5,647 nt of DNA from contig JAESTN010000011.1 of NCBI GenBank assembly GCA_016763595.1, positions 1 to 5,647 of the forward strand, given 5' to 3'. The notes under the pieces were generated by a model. It was not told where the DNA came from, did no database searches, and saw nothing but the letters and a program-made list of their open reading frames with translations. Each line of letters begins with the position of its first letter. Position 1 is the stretch's first letter. Below, one piece after another: positions 1-5,647 of this stretch. The stretch is from Flavobacteriaceae bacterium (GTDB lineage: Bacteria > Bacteroidota > Bacteroidia > Flavobacteriales > Flavobacteriaceae). Both the position numbers and the translations under genes were made by a program.

Positions 1-2
1 AA

Positions 3-86
3 ACAACTCACTTATTCGAATCTATTGGATCTACCCTTTTAGTAAAAGCTGCACATAATTTTAATGAACTCGATTTAGACCTGTAA
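3..86 (+). CDS. possible C-terminal tail of an upstream gene (5' end outside window)
   Basis: This frame is open from the left edge to a TAA at 84-86 and gives 27 residues, including a stretch reading ESIGSTLLVKAAHNFNELDL. The residue mix and codon choice look like real coding sequence, while the other two plus frames stop within about 60 bases. The family is not recognisable from so short a tail. The same frame, past stops at 84, 114 and 129, goes on giving protein-like sequence to about 258, so this could instead be part of a decayed gene. The complementary strand is also open here (about 58-177), so the coding strand is uncertain. Confidence 0.3.
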   Translation, partial: TTHLFESIGSTLLVKAAHNFNELDLDL

Positions 87-517
87 AAACAAGCAATAAA
101 AGAGACGCATCAATAGGCATTCGTTCCTTAAAACCGTTGTGTTTTGTGGTATATCTTAGATAAATATAGGGAACAATTCAACGTCGATTTAACAGTAGAA
201 CATTATTCTAGAGGTATGTGGATAATTTCTTCTTTTATTCCAAGTAACTCTTTTTGATTGTAGGATTGTCTTTTTTATTTTTTTGATGATTTTATTCTCG
301 GTTTTCATTTTATAATATATTTAATGGTTATACTAAGAAGACGGAGTTTTAGAAGTATTGTGACAAGGAAATAAGAAAATTAACAAAGATTTAAAACATG
401 ATTAACATACTTTAAGAAATGAAGCAATTCTGATTATTATTGCTCCTGATCATAAAAAATGATTAAAAACAATTCGTTTTATAATACCAAAATGCTGTAA
501 AAAACTATATTCGCGCC
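87..517. other. gene-free stretch upstream of the DMT transporter
   Basis: No intact gene or RNA gene is visible in these 431 bases, and all six frames are broken at short intervals. The plus strand has two short protein-like runs interrupted by stops: 132-258 (includes WYILDKYREQF) and about 370-495 (includes NEAILIIIAPDHKK). Both suggest decayed coding sequence but could be chance in AT-rich DNA. I found no good TTG/TAnnTTTG promoter for the gene at 518. The nearest -7-like box (TATATTTA, 316-323) has its closest TTTG 30 bases upstream, which is too far. Confidence 0.5.
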
Positions 518-1417
518 ATGTGGATGTATTTGGGCTTATTGGCGGCACTTTTTTTGGGATTACACAATTTATGTAAAAAACACGCAGTACAAAAAAACGA
601 GGTTTTACCTGTGCTTCTGGGCACTATTGGTGTCGGTTTTTTGGTATTGCTCCCAATTTTTATAGGCTCTCTTTACTTTCCTGAATACTTCAAACAGATA
701 GGGTTTCATATTACTAGTATTCCTTTGGAAACACATGGTTTTATTTTTATAAAATCAATGATCATGGCCACCTCTTGGATATTGGCATTTCATGCACTAA
801 AACATTTGCCCATTACAATTGTAACTCCAATACGTTCTGCGGGTCCCTTTTTTACCTTTATTGGTGCTATTTTAATTTATCAGGAAAGACCTACTTTTTT
901 GCAATGGATTGGTTTTTCTTTGATCATTTCATCCGTAGTTCTCTATTCTAAAATAGGAAAAAAAGAAGGCATTAATTTTAAGCGAAATAAATGGATCTTT
1001 GCCATTATTGGCGCCACTTTTCTAGGCGCTTCAAGTGGATTATATGACAAGTTCTTAATTCAGAGTTTAACGCTAAATCCACAAACCTTACAATTTTGGT
1101 TTTGTTTGTATACGCTTTTAATTTTGCTAGTTGTTTTAGGGATCACTTGGTTTCCTAACCCTGAAAAACGTAAAAAATTTACCTGGCGTTGGACAATAAT
1201 TGCTGTGGGTATTTTATTACAGGCAGCCGATTATTTTTATTTCAAAGCCTTGCAAGACCCTGAAGCTTTAATTATGCTACTTTCTGCTATAAAACGAAGT
1301 CAAATACTAATTGCTGTCGTGATAGGGGGTCTTGTTTTTAAAGAGAAAAATAAACGTAAAAAATTAATCCCTCTAATTGGAATTATGCTTGGCGTATTTT
1401 TGATTTTGAATTCATAA
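518..1417 (+). CDS. EamA/DMT-superfamily transporter, 10 membrane segments
   Basis: This is an inner-membrane protein of the drug/metabolite transporter superfamily, which exports or exchanges small metabolites; the substrate cannot be told from sequence. The 299 residues match the usual family length of about 280-300. About ten hydrophobic segments are visible, near residues 3-20, 30-53, 74-92, 97-119, 128-145, 157-175, 189-212, 221-240, 249-270 and 280-297, in the typical two EamA halves of five. The first half ends in the characteristic block TPIRSAGPFFTFIGAILIYQ followed by E, R, P and a further helix. The second half has the matching S-AIKRSQILIAVVIGGLVFKE block before the last helix. 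Short Lys/Arg-rich loops (around 147-156 and 215-220) fit cytoplasmic turns. The start at 518 is the first ATG after an in-frame TAA at 482-484; the ATG two codons later is an alternative. No Shine-Dalgarno is seen, as usual in this phylum. The next gene begins 237 bases downstream, so co-transcription is unproven. Confidence 0.88.
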   Translation: MWMYLGLLAALFLGLHNLCKKHAVQKNEVLPVLLGTIGVGFLVLLPIFIGSLYFPEYFKQIGFHITSIPLETHGFIFIKSMIMATSWILAFHALKHLPITIVTPIRSAGPFFTFIGAILIYQERPTFLQWIGFSLIISSVVLYSKIGKKEGINFKRNKWIFAIIGATFLGASSGLYDKFLIQSLTLNPQTLQFWFCLYTLLILLVVLGITWFPNPEKRKKFTWRWTIIAVGILLQAADYFYFKALQDPEALIMLLSAIKRSQILIAVVIGGLVFKEKNKRKKLIPLIGIMLGVFLILNS

Positions 1418-1426
1418 GCTACACTC

Positions 1427-1449
1427 AGAAGAGTCACATTACTTCTTTT
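1427..1449 (+). terminator. weak candidate terminator after the DMT gene
   Basis: AGAAG (1427-1431) can pair with CTTCT (1442-1446) across a 10-base loop, followed directly by TTT. The stem begins 9 bases after the transporter stop codon. At five base pairs it is marginal and may not be functional. Confidence 0.22.
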
Positions 1450-1654
1450 GATATTGCTCCTTCCTCCTACTCTTTTTTATGATTTACATTCAATTCCTAC
1501 AGGATCAAAGCCTTAAATATATATTGGAAGAAATATTGCTGTTTTCGAAAATAATAGCCCTCTCTTATTTGTAACAATATAAAGATGAATTCGTCACATT
1601 TATAGCAATGCATACTACCAATTATCTTTTCCTAACCCTAAATCCCCTTGTATA

Positions 1655-2404
1655 ATGAAATTTACCCTGATCACCCCCAAGCAGTATTATAACGAGTTTA
1701 AACAACTCTTAAAATTCGTGATTTCCCCTGTTTATAATTCAAACCAAACATTGACAATTCGTCAAAAGATAAAAGGAACCTGGACTATGTTTGTGGTAAA
1801 GTTTGTGTTGGCACTACTTGTTGGGGTTTCCATTGGTATCTTTTACGATGCAGAAAACATCACCAAAGGTAGTATGGCAGCACGATTTTCTCTGCCAGCA
1901 TTGCTACTTGTTTCTGTTTTAATACTGCCATTACTAGAGGAAGTAGCCTTTCGATTGTCGTTAAAATTTAAACCTATTTTTCTGGCATTAACCCTTGGGG
2001 TATTGACCTATTATATTGTTAGTAAAGGAGTATATCACACCAAATTAAGCGATGTTTATGATCATTTTGCACAAAGATGTTTGATCTCTCTAGGTATGGT
2101 AGGTATTACATATGCCCTATCTTCCAATTCAAAAGTAAAAAAGAACCTTGAACTATTCTGGACAAACAATTTTAAATGGATCTTTTATTTTTGCTGTTTG
2201 GCATTTGCCTGGATACATATTTTTAGTTACGAACTTAGCGTAGAACATTTACTTCTAATGCCAATAATTACACTAGACAAACTCGTGAGTGCCCTTTGTT
2301 ATGGGTATACAAGAGTAACCTATGGGTTTGTATACAGTCTCGCCATTCATATGCTCAACAATACTATTGGTTTTATGGCACTAGTCATCTCGGGCGCTGT
2401 ATAA
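1655..2404 (+). CDS. CPBP family intramembrane glutamic endopeptidase-like protein
   Basis: This is a multi-spanning membrane protein of the CPBP family (CAAX proteases and bacteriocin-processing or self-immunity proteins, Rce1-like intramembrane proteases). All three family motifs are visible in order: EExxxR as EEVAFR (E95, E96, R100), FxxxH as FAWIH (F184, H188), and HxxxN as HMLNN (H232, N236). In the family the second Glu and the two His form the active site, so the protein appears catalytically complete. The 249 residues include hydrophobic segments near 45-63, 79-94, 107-123, 141-156, 173-190, 199-215 and 223-247. The N-terminal 40 residues are polar and probably cytoplasmic. The substrate is unknown: no bacteriocin, prenyltransferase or CAAX-tailed partner is encoded nearby. 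The ATG at 1655 gives a start consistent with the family; the leader shows no Shine-Dalgarno and no clear promoter. Confidence 0.85.
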   Translation: MKFTLITPKQYYNEFKQLLKFVISPVYNSNQTLTIRQKIKGTWTMFVVKFVLALLVGVSIGIFYDAENITKGSMAARFSLPALLLVSVLILPLLEEVAFRLSLKFKPIFLALTLGVLTYYIVSKGVYHTKLSDVYDHFAQRCLISLGMVGITYALSSNSKVKKNLELFWTNNFKWIFYFCCLAFAWIHIFSYELSVEHLLLMPIITLDKLVSALCYGYTRVTYGFVYSLAIHMLNNTIGFMALVISGAV

Positions 2405-2485
2405 AAGTATACATGAAATTAATTCCTGATTTTACAGTAATTTCCACCTAATTGAAATGCTTTTTGAACTGTGTTTTTTGATGTA

Positions 2486-2518
2486 AAAAAACCTTTAATT
2501 TTTAAATCAGGTGTTTTT
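2486..2518 (+). terminator. imperfect hairpin, possible terminator of the CPBP gene
   Basis: AAAAAACCT (2486-2494) faces AGGTGTTTTT (2509-2518). Four pairs form at the ACCT/AGGT base, followed by one A-G mismatch and then a run of A-T pairs ending in five T. It lies 82 bases past the CPBP stop. The A/T tract can act as the U tail of an intrinsic terminator, but the mismatch makes this uncertain. Confidence 0.4.
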
Positions 2519-2629
2519 ACCTATTGTTTTGTTATCGTGTTTTTTATAGATTCGCCGTGATTTTAATTGTTGTATTCAGAATTTTTTTATTGGGGGATAA
2601 ATATAATTTTCGACTCGCAACTCTTAAAC

Positions 2630-2654
2630 AAGACCTCCTTAGGGAGGTCTTTTT
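2630..2654 (+). terminator. strong intrinsic terminator
   Basis: A perfect 9-bp stem, AAGACCTCC (2630-2638) with GGAGGTCTT (2643-2651), closes a TTAG tetraloop. The T run at 2650-2654 partly overlaps the second arm. The U tail lies on the plus strand; read the other way, the tail is only GTTTAAGAG, so plus-strand termination is favoured. It sits 226 bases beyond the CPBP stop, which is far for that gene. It may be a backstop to the weaker hairpin upstream or may end an unrecognised short transcript. Confidence 0.82.
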
Positions 2655-2739
2655 ATATATAATTCGATCTGTTCTCTTTTATATTTTCCATTTTGTGGAG
2701 TATATATAGCAATGCGTACCTTCCGTTTTTACACGGCTT

Positions 2740-3876
2740 TTAAACAGGACATTTAGCAGGAACATTGTTTTTTTGTGTGTTCACCTGCAAACTCGAGCAC
2801 ACTACTTCTTTCATTACGGGTCCTAATAAATCTGTCTGACCAGACAAATCTTTTCTTGGTTGGCTGTGATCGGTAAGAATTAAATCTGCTGCAGCCCGAT
2901 CTTCTAAAATTCGTGCTAAAAAATGCAAGGCAGGTTCTATACCAGTAAGGTTGGTAACAATCAATAGCTGTTGATCGAGTGCCAACTCTTTATCTGCCAT
3001 TTCTGGAAGTATACATTGGGCTATGGAATTCAATTTACGGGTTACCCATTCTGCTTCTACAATCACATATAATTTTTTCCATTCGCTGGGATCAAAACTC
3101 CCTTTCCATTTTTTTATCAATCGAGAAATGCCATATTCTTGTGTAGTAGCCGCAATCACCTGACACTGAACTATCAGCTTATAAATGGTATCATGTGGGT
3201 TGTCTGGTTGCCCATGTGTAGCGTTACACCATTCCTGAAAAGTCTTGACTGGAGATTCATTTGAAGTTAAGGTTAGCGCATTGATATCTATAAAGTTAAT
3301 AGCAGACGATAATAATTGCTTCAATATCATGTGAATATACTGTACCACAGTGGCATCTGTCACAAACGGATCTGCCCCATCAAAATTTTCTGTAATTCCG
3401 TTTAAATTTTTTACCAAGCGACTTCTCAAATGCGCATCTATTTGAAAACCTTCTTTTACATTGTCAAAAGTTCTCAGTGCAACTTTTAAAACTTTGCAAT
3501 AACTTTTGAGTGCTTTTCTCCATCCATGATTTTTTGGGTCTGTACTGTAGGGTTCAAAGCAGGCATATATTCCCAAAGGAGCATGGGCGATGGATTTTGC
3601 CAAGGCAAACAATCTAGGGACCGGTTCAACAGTTACACGAGACTCATTCCCATATTCATTACGGAGTAAGGTGTATTTTCCTCCACCAGGCGTAAATTGA
3701 GCGACAATCACAGGTTGATACTTATAGAGATCTCTTTGCGCAAGATCCTGAAGATTGTCCATATGTCGTAGCATTTCACTATCTACTTTCTCAATGTTTT
3801 CAATTGCTTTTTGAGAAAGACTTGAATCAACTATAGAGCGTTGTTTTTTCCAATTGTAATTTTCCGTGTGGCTCAT
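2740..3876 (-). CDS. uncharacterised 378-residue soluble protein
   Basis: I do not recognise this family and assign no function. The reading frame is intact, with normal codon use and base composition similar to the flanking genes, so it is probably a real gene. There is no signal peptide or membrane segment, so a cytoplasmic protein is expected. The sequence looks mainly alpha-helical. Stretches that look like conserved family motifs are AQFTPGGGKYTLLRNE (59-74), with a Gly triplet in a likely beta turn; VEPVPRLFALAKSIAHAPLGI (about 83-103); a Trp-containing segment WKGSFDPSEWKKLYVIVEAEW near 257-277; and an Arg/Asp-rich end, ALHFLARILEDRAAADLIL then RKDLSGQTDLLGPV (316-354). The N-terminal 50 residues are charged and possibly coiled. 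The ATG at 3876 follows an A-rich leader (AAAAAAAGAAATT) typical of this phylum. A near-consensus promoter lies about 45 bases upstream, and a terminator ends the M1 transcript before it, so the gene is probably monocistronic. Confidence 0.8.
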   Translation of the reverse strand: MSHTENYNWKKQRSIVDSSLSQKAIENIEKVDSEMLRHMDNLQDLAQRDLYKYQPVIVAQFTPGGGKYTLLRNEYGNESRVTVEPVPRLFALAKSIAHAPLGIYACFEPYSTDPKNHGWRKALKSYCKVLKVALRTFDNVKEGFQIDAHLRSRLVKNLNGITENFDGADPFVTDATVVQYIHMILKQLLSSAINFIDINALTLTSNESPVKTFQEWCNATHGQPDNPHDTIYKLIVQCQVIAATTQEYGISRLIKKWKGSFDPSEWKKLYVIVEAEWVTRKLNSIAQCILPEMADKELALDQQLLIVTNLTGIEPALHFLARILEDRAAADLILTDHSQPRKDLSGQTDLLGPVMKEVVCSSLQVNTQKNNVPAKCPV

Positions 3877-3921
3877 AATTTCTTTTTTTAAAGGTTTGTA
3901 GCAATACAGAATTTTTAATGC

Positions 3922-3948
3922 CTAAACTATCAATTCCTAACAACCCAA
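3922..3948 (-). promoter_or_regulatory. possible promoter of the uncharacterised gene
   Basis: On the minus strand, TTG (3948-3946) is followed after 16 bases by TAGTTTAG (3929-3922), one mismatch from the Bacteroidota -7 box TAnnTTTG. This would give a 5' leader of about 40 bases before the ATG at 3876. The spacer is slightly short compared with the usual 17-23, so this is only a moderate candidate. Confidence 0.35.
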
Positions 3949-4030
3949 TAGTAGCATTTTCTTTTTACATGAAAGTTCCATGTTGAAATTAAGACAAAGC
4001 CTTTTAAGAGGTTGATTGTATGTATTATTT

Positions 4031-4096
4031 CACCTTTTAAAATTAGAAAAAACAGGGCGAATTAAAATCAGTATAAATACCCAATTTAAAAAGGTG
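4031..4096. repeat. 14-bp inverted repeat with 38-base spacer
   Basis: CACCTTTTAAAATT (4031-4044) and AATTTAAAAAGGTG (4083-4096) are reverse complements with a single mismatch. The core ATTTAAAAAGGT (4084-4095) recurs in exact inverted form as ACCTTTTTAAAT at 4275-4286. On the minus strand these lie 155-410 bases upstream of the uncharacterised gene. They could be paired protein-binding sites or stems in a leader RNA; chance is possible because the arms are mostly A/T. Confidence 0.45.
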
Positions 4097-4103
4097 TTTT
4101 CTG

Positions 4104-4149
4104 AGATTAAGGAATGAGATCCATTCCATGCACAGGCATTCTCGAATCT
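4104..4149. repeat. two mutually exclusive hairpins sharing one arm
   Basis: GGAATG (4111-4116) pairs perfectly with CATTCC (4122-4127) around a five-base loop. The same GAATG (4112-4116) can instead pair with CATTC (4137-4141), extended by AGATT (4104-4108) with AATCT (4145-4149) across a symmetric three-base internal loop. Only one fold can form at a time. The minus-strand reading lies 230-275 bases upstream of the uncharacterised gene. No known riboswitch class is recognised. Confidence 0.35.
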
Positions 4150-4345
4150 GATATATTTCTACCAATCAGAAATCGAAAACACATAAAATAAAACTAGTGC
4201 TGTCTTGTTTTTAATTTAAAATAGAAGTGCAATTTTTAGTCTAAAAACAAACCCCCAATGTAGTAAATAAATTTACCTTTTTAAATAACAGATAACATTG
4301 AATTATGCAATACCAAAATTTCATGTTGCTTAAAATAGTTGGCTA

Positions 4346-4432
4346 CTAGAATGTTTACAAACGGAAGAAAAGCCAATTTTTTAAAAAAAATTGACTTTTC
4401 AGTTGCTATGAAAAAGAAACTATACATTCTAG
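4346..4432 (-). other. nested stem-loop, candidate small RNA or structured leader
   Basis: An inner inverted repeat has 16-base arms (4367-4382 and 4385-4400) with a two-base loop. Its only plus-strand mismatch is C-A, which becomes a G-U pair in a minus-strand RNA, so that RNA pairs end to end. An outer 9-bp perfect repeat (CTAGAATGT at 4346-4354, ACATTCTAG at 4424-4432) encloses it. The inner stem resembles flavobacterial terminators with a GGCTTTT-type descending arm. The outer arm begins about four bases from the start site predicted by the promoter at 4442-4471. The placement suggests a short RNA of about 70-90 bases or the first domain of a longer leader. No known RNA family is recognised. 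Confidence 0.42.
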
Positions 4433-4441
4433 ATTCTCAGT

Positions 4442-4471
4442 CAAATATACAATAACTTTTAATACGTACAA
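4442..4471 (-). promoter_or_regulatory. flavobacterial promoter TTG-N19-TATATTTG
   Basis: On the minus strand, TTG (4471-4469) and TATATTTG (4449-4442) match the Bacteroidota primary-sigma consensus (TTG or TTTG, 17-23 bases, TAnnTTTG) exactly, with a 19-base spacer. It is the best promoter match I found in the window. Transcription would start near 4436 and run directly into the nested stem-loop, then toward the uncharacterised gene about 560 bases away. No intact reading frame follows closely. Confidence 0.55.
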
Positions 4472-4519
4472 GATTTATTTACTATTTATTTTTTTAATGC
4501 TGGTTGGACCTTTTCATTT

Positions 4520-4638
4520 TTACTCTTCTTGAAAATATTTTTCACAAGCAGAATTACACTTTACATAACAAATACCGGTATCTAAAATCACACATTCATT
4601 TCGTAAATATATTTACCATTGATGAAATTATTTTTTTA
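4520..4638 (-). pseudogene. possible remnant of a small Cys-containing protein gene
   Basis: The minus strand is open from 4612 to a TAA at 4520-4522 and reads, in part, ILDTGICYVKCNSACEKYF, with four Cys counting the one just before it. No ATG or TTG is in frame; a GTG at 4591 would give only 23 residues. The neighbouring frame upstream (4635-4591) reads NNFINGKYIYEMNV, and the same neighbouring frame resumes after the stop as SKNEKVQPALKK (4524-4489). This would fit a short gene broken by two frameshifts. AT-rich DNA yields such runs by chance, so this is tentative, and the family is not recognised. Confidence 0.25.
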
Positions 4639-4774
4639 GCGGAATATATTGATTTTATTAAAAAATAGCGATGCAAACCTTGCACAGATATAAAAATATC
4701 GTGGAAAAGAAGGAGGCACTAAATACGAATTTTTAAAGCTCCTTCGAGCTACTAGTATCAATGTGAACTAGCAT

Positions 4775-4817
4775 ATAAAAAGATAAATCCCAAACAACAG
4801 AAGCTCTTTGGGATTTA
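4775..4817 (-). terminator. intrinsic terminator of the M1 peptidase gene
   Basis: A perfect 11-bp stem, TAAATCCCAAA (4784-4794) with TTTGGGATTTA (4807-4817), has a 12-base loop. On the minus strand it is followed by TCTTTTTAT, a good U tail; the plus strand has no such tail. It begins 28 bases after the M1 stop codon and should separate that gene from everything downstream. Confidence 0.85.
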
Positions 4818-4845
4818 CCAGTTCCGCATTTTTAGAAACGAAAAG

Positions 4846-5647
4846 CTATTCTTTTATTCTATTGTCTTTGGTGTTTTTATCGATTAATTTATAATATGGA
4901 TCAATCCCAACCTCTATAGGCTTCTCATCTACCAGTAAGGTAATTTTATTGTGAATGCTGGTTATTTTATGTTTTTTTATATACAATGGAATTTTGTCTT
5001 TGCCATCTTTAGATTGTCCAAAAACACCCACATCAATATAATCTGCTAAAGGCAAGGATTGCAAAGGTTTTTTTACATTTTTGGTGGTATAGCTCAATGT
5101 TTCACCCTGCTCTTCTTTATACAGAGGATTCCCTTTGGCATCGGTTCTGTACTTGCGCACATTAAAAGAAAACACTACTTGATATTTTCCATTGTCTAAT
5201 TTCTTTGACGTAAAACCAATACTTGTATTGTCATATAGGGTGATGGTTTCAAACATGTCTTTAATGATATATTTCAAGGAATCTGGAGTCTTATTTTTAA
5301 TTGCAGCAACCAAGTCAGTAGCTGTTGGATACGGGGCTTCTTGAAATTTGTTCTTTTCTAAAAATTGACGCAACACTGCATTTAATCTGTCTTCCCCGAT
5401 ATAATCACTTAGTGCATAAAATACCACAGCACCTTTAGAATATCGAATGTATTGTTGTCCAGAATTGTACTGCAATGGTTTTTCTCCTATAGGATCATTT
5501 TTTCTTCCTGATAAATAATGGTCCAAGGCATATTTTAAAAAGCTGTGCATTTTGGCTGTACCATATTTCTGTTCCAAGGCTTTCAATCGGATATAATCAG
5601 AAATACTTTCTGTAAGCATCGTAGCTCCTAAAACATTGGCGCCGATT
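4846..5647 (-). CDS. M1-family zinc aminopeptidase domain, C-terminal part (5' end outside window)
   Basis: The frame is open through the right edge, so the true start lies beyond 5647; the internal Met at 5617-5619 is not the start. The visible part begins IGANVLGATMLTESISDY, the M1 segment just after the zinc motif HExxH, which must lie outside the window. The Glu in TES (codon 5608-5610) is the expected third zinc ligand. YSKGAVVF carries the expected catalytic Tyr (codon 5440-5442). The remaining sequence is the helical and beta-rich C-terminal part, ending in about 100 residues of beta-type sequence. The ANVLGATMLTES and YSKGAVVFYALSDY wording is typical of the long Bacteroidota fusion proteins with ABC-2-type permease segments followed by a periplasmic M1 domain, usually about 1,200 residues; the permease part is not visible here, so the fusion is an inference. 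The gene ends at TAG (4846-4848) and is followed by its own terminator. Confidence 0.88.
   Translation of the reverse strand, partial: IGANVLGATMLTESISDYIRLKALEQKYGTAKMHSFLKYALDHYLSGRKNDPIGEKPLQYNSGQQYIRYSKGAVVFYALSDYIGEDRLNAVLRQFLEKNKFQEAPYPTATDLVAAIKNKTPDSLKYIIKDMFETITLYDNTSIGFTSKKLDNGKYQVVFSFNVRKYRTDAKGNPLYKEEQGETLSYTTKNVKKPLQSLPLADYIDVGVFGQSKDGKDKIPLYIKKHKITSIHNKITLLVDEKPIEVGIDPYYKLIDKNTKDNRIKE

Larger units (their letters stand above)
2405..2739. other. intergenic region between convergent genes
   Basis: These 335 bases separate the plus-strand CPBP gene from the minus-strand unknown gene. They hold an imperfect terminator-like hairpin (2486-2518) and a strong one (2630-2654). A TTG-started open frame at 2524-2709 runs straight through the strong terminator and reads as low-complexity hydrophobic residues, so I do not consider it a gene. 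No tRNA cloverleaf is visible. No clear terminator follows the minus-strand gene itself; only a 4-bp CCGT/ACGG hairpin lies just beyond its stop. Confidence 0.55.
3877..4845. other. 969-base gene-free region rich in inverted repeats
   Basis: No intact gene is visible between the unknown gene and the M1 gene. Listed from low to high coordinates, it contains a possible promoter (3922-3948), a long imperfect inverted repeat (4031-4096), a pair of competing hairpins (4104-4149), a further inverted copy of the first repeat motif (4275-4286), a nested stem-loop (4346-4432), a strong minus-strand promoter (4442-4471), a coding-like remnant (4520-4638) and the terminator of the M1 gene (4775-4817). 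Its length and structure are unusual for two genes on the same strand. The region may host a regulatory RNA, be a graveyard of lost genes, or both. Confidence 0.6.

Noticed and set aside
282..323. Promoter for the DMT gene (TTTG at 282-285 and TATATTTA at 316-323)
   Set aside because: The 30-base spacer is well outside the 17-23 range and the -7 box has a mismatch.
1567..1630. Promoter for the CPBP gene using TATCTTTT at 1623-1630
   Set aside because: No TTG or TTTG lies at the required distance upstream, and the -7 box has a mismatch.
518..2404. DMT transporter and CPBP protein as one operon
   Set aside because: The 237-base gap and lack of a functional link do not support it, although co-transcription cannot be excluded.
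2590..2630. Possible tRNA 3' part (TTTCGACTCGC) just before the strong terminator
   Set aside because: No T-stem pairing, no acceptor or anticodon arm and no upstream cloverleaf can be drawn.
2524..2709. 61-codon plus-strand open frame starting with TTG
   Set aside because: It uses a TTG start, runs through the perfect terminator hairpin at 2630-2654, and translates to low-complexity hydrophobic residues with no recognisable motif.
2740..3876. Recent horizontal transfer of the uncharacterised gene
   Set aside because: Sampled stretches show base composition similar to the neighbouring genes, and no mobile-element genes or flanking repeats were found.
4107..4184. Minus-strand 25-codon frame from an ATG
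   Set aside because: It is very short, is bounded by stops in every direction and shares its bases with the competing hairpins; it is kept only as a possible remnant, not as a gene.
1..5647. CRISPR array, complete insertion sequence or rRNA
   Set aside because: No regularly spaced repeats, no transposase frame with terminal inverted repeats and no rRNA-like sequence were seen.

Overview
The window looks like a chromosomal stretch from a marine-type Flavobacteriia bacterium (Bacteroidota). The evidence is the strong AT bias, intergenic DNA dominated by A and T runs, starts preceded by A-rich leaders instead of Shine-Dalgarno boxes, a TTG-N19-TAnnTTTG promoter of the Bacteroidota type, and the C-terminal part of an M1 peptidase of the ABC-permease/aminopeptidase fusion kind common in this group. 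The genus cannot be fixed from the sequence.

Layout. Positions 1-517 hold no intact gene; a short open stretch at the left edge may be the tail of an upstream plus-strand gene. Two plus-strand membrane-protein genes follow: an EamA/DMT transporter (518-1417) and a CPBP (CAAX protease/bacteriocin-processing) family protein (1655-2404). Positions 2405-2739 hold a strong intrinsic terminator (2630-2654) and a weaker one, but no convincing gene. On the minus strand, 2740-3876 encodes a 378-residue soluble protein of a family I do not recognise. The 969 bases at 3877-4845 contain no intact gene, but they hold most of the unexplained structure: several inverted repeats, a good flavobacterial promoter feeding a nested stem-loop, and fragments that read like decayed coding sequence. 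The minus-strand M1 aminopeptidase domain (4846 to the right edge) is cut by the window end and has its own terminator.

How the genes work together. I see no multi-gene pathway. The two plus-strand genes are 237 bases apart and need not be an operon. The unknown gene is separated from the upstream M1 gene by a terminator and almost 1 kb, so it is probably transcribed alone. The most interesting candidate is the promoter plus nested stem-loop at about 4346-4471, which could be an independent small RNA or the start of a roughly 560-base structured leader for the unknown gene. All of this rests on reading the sequence; no database search was possible.
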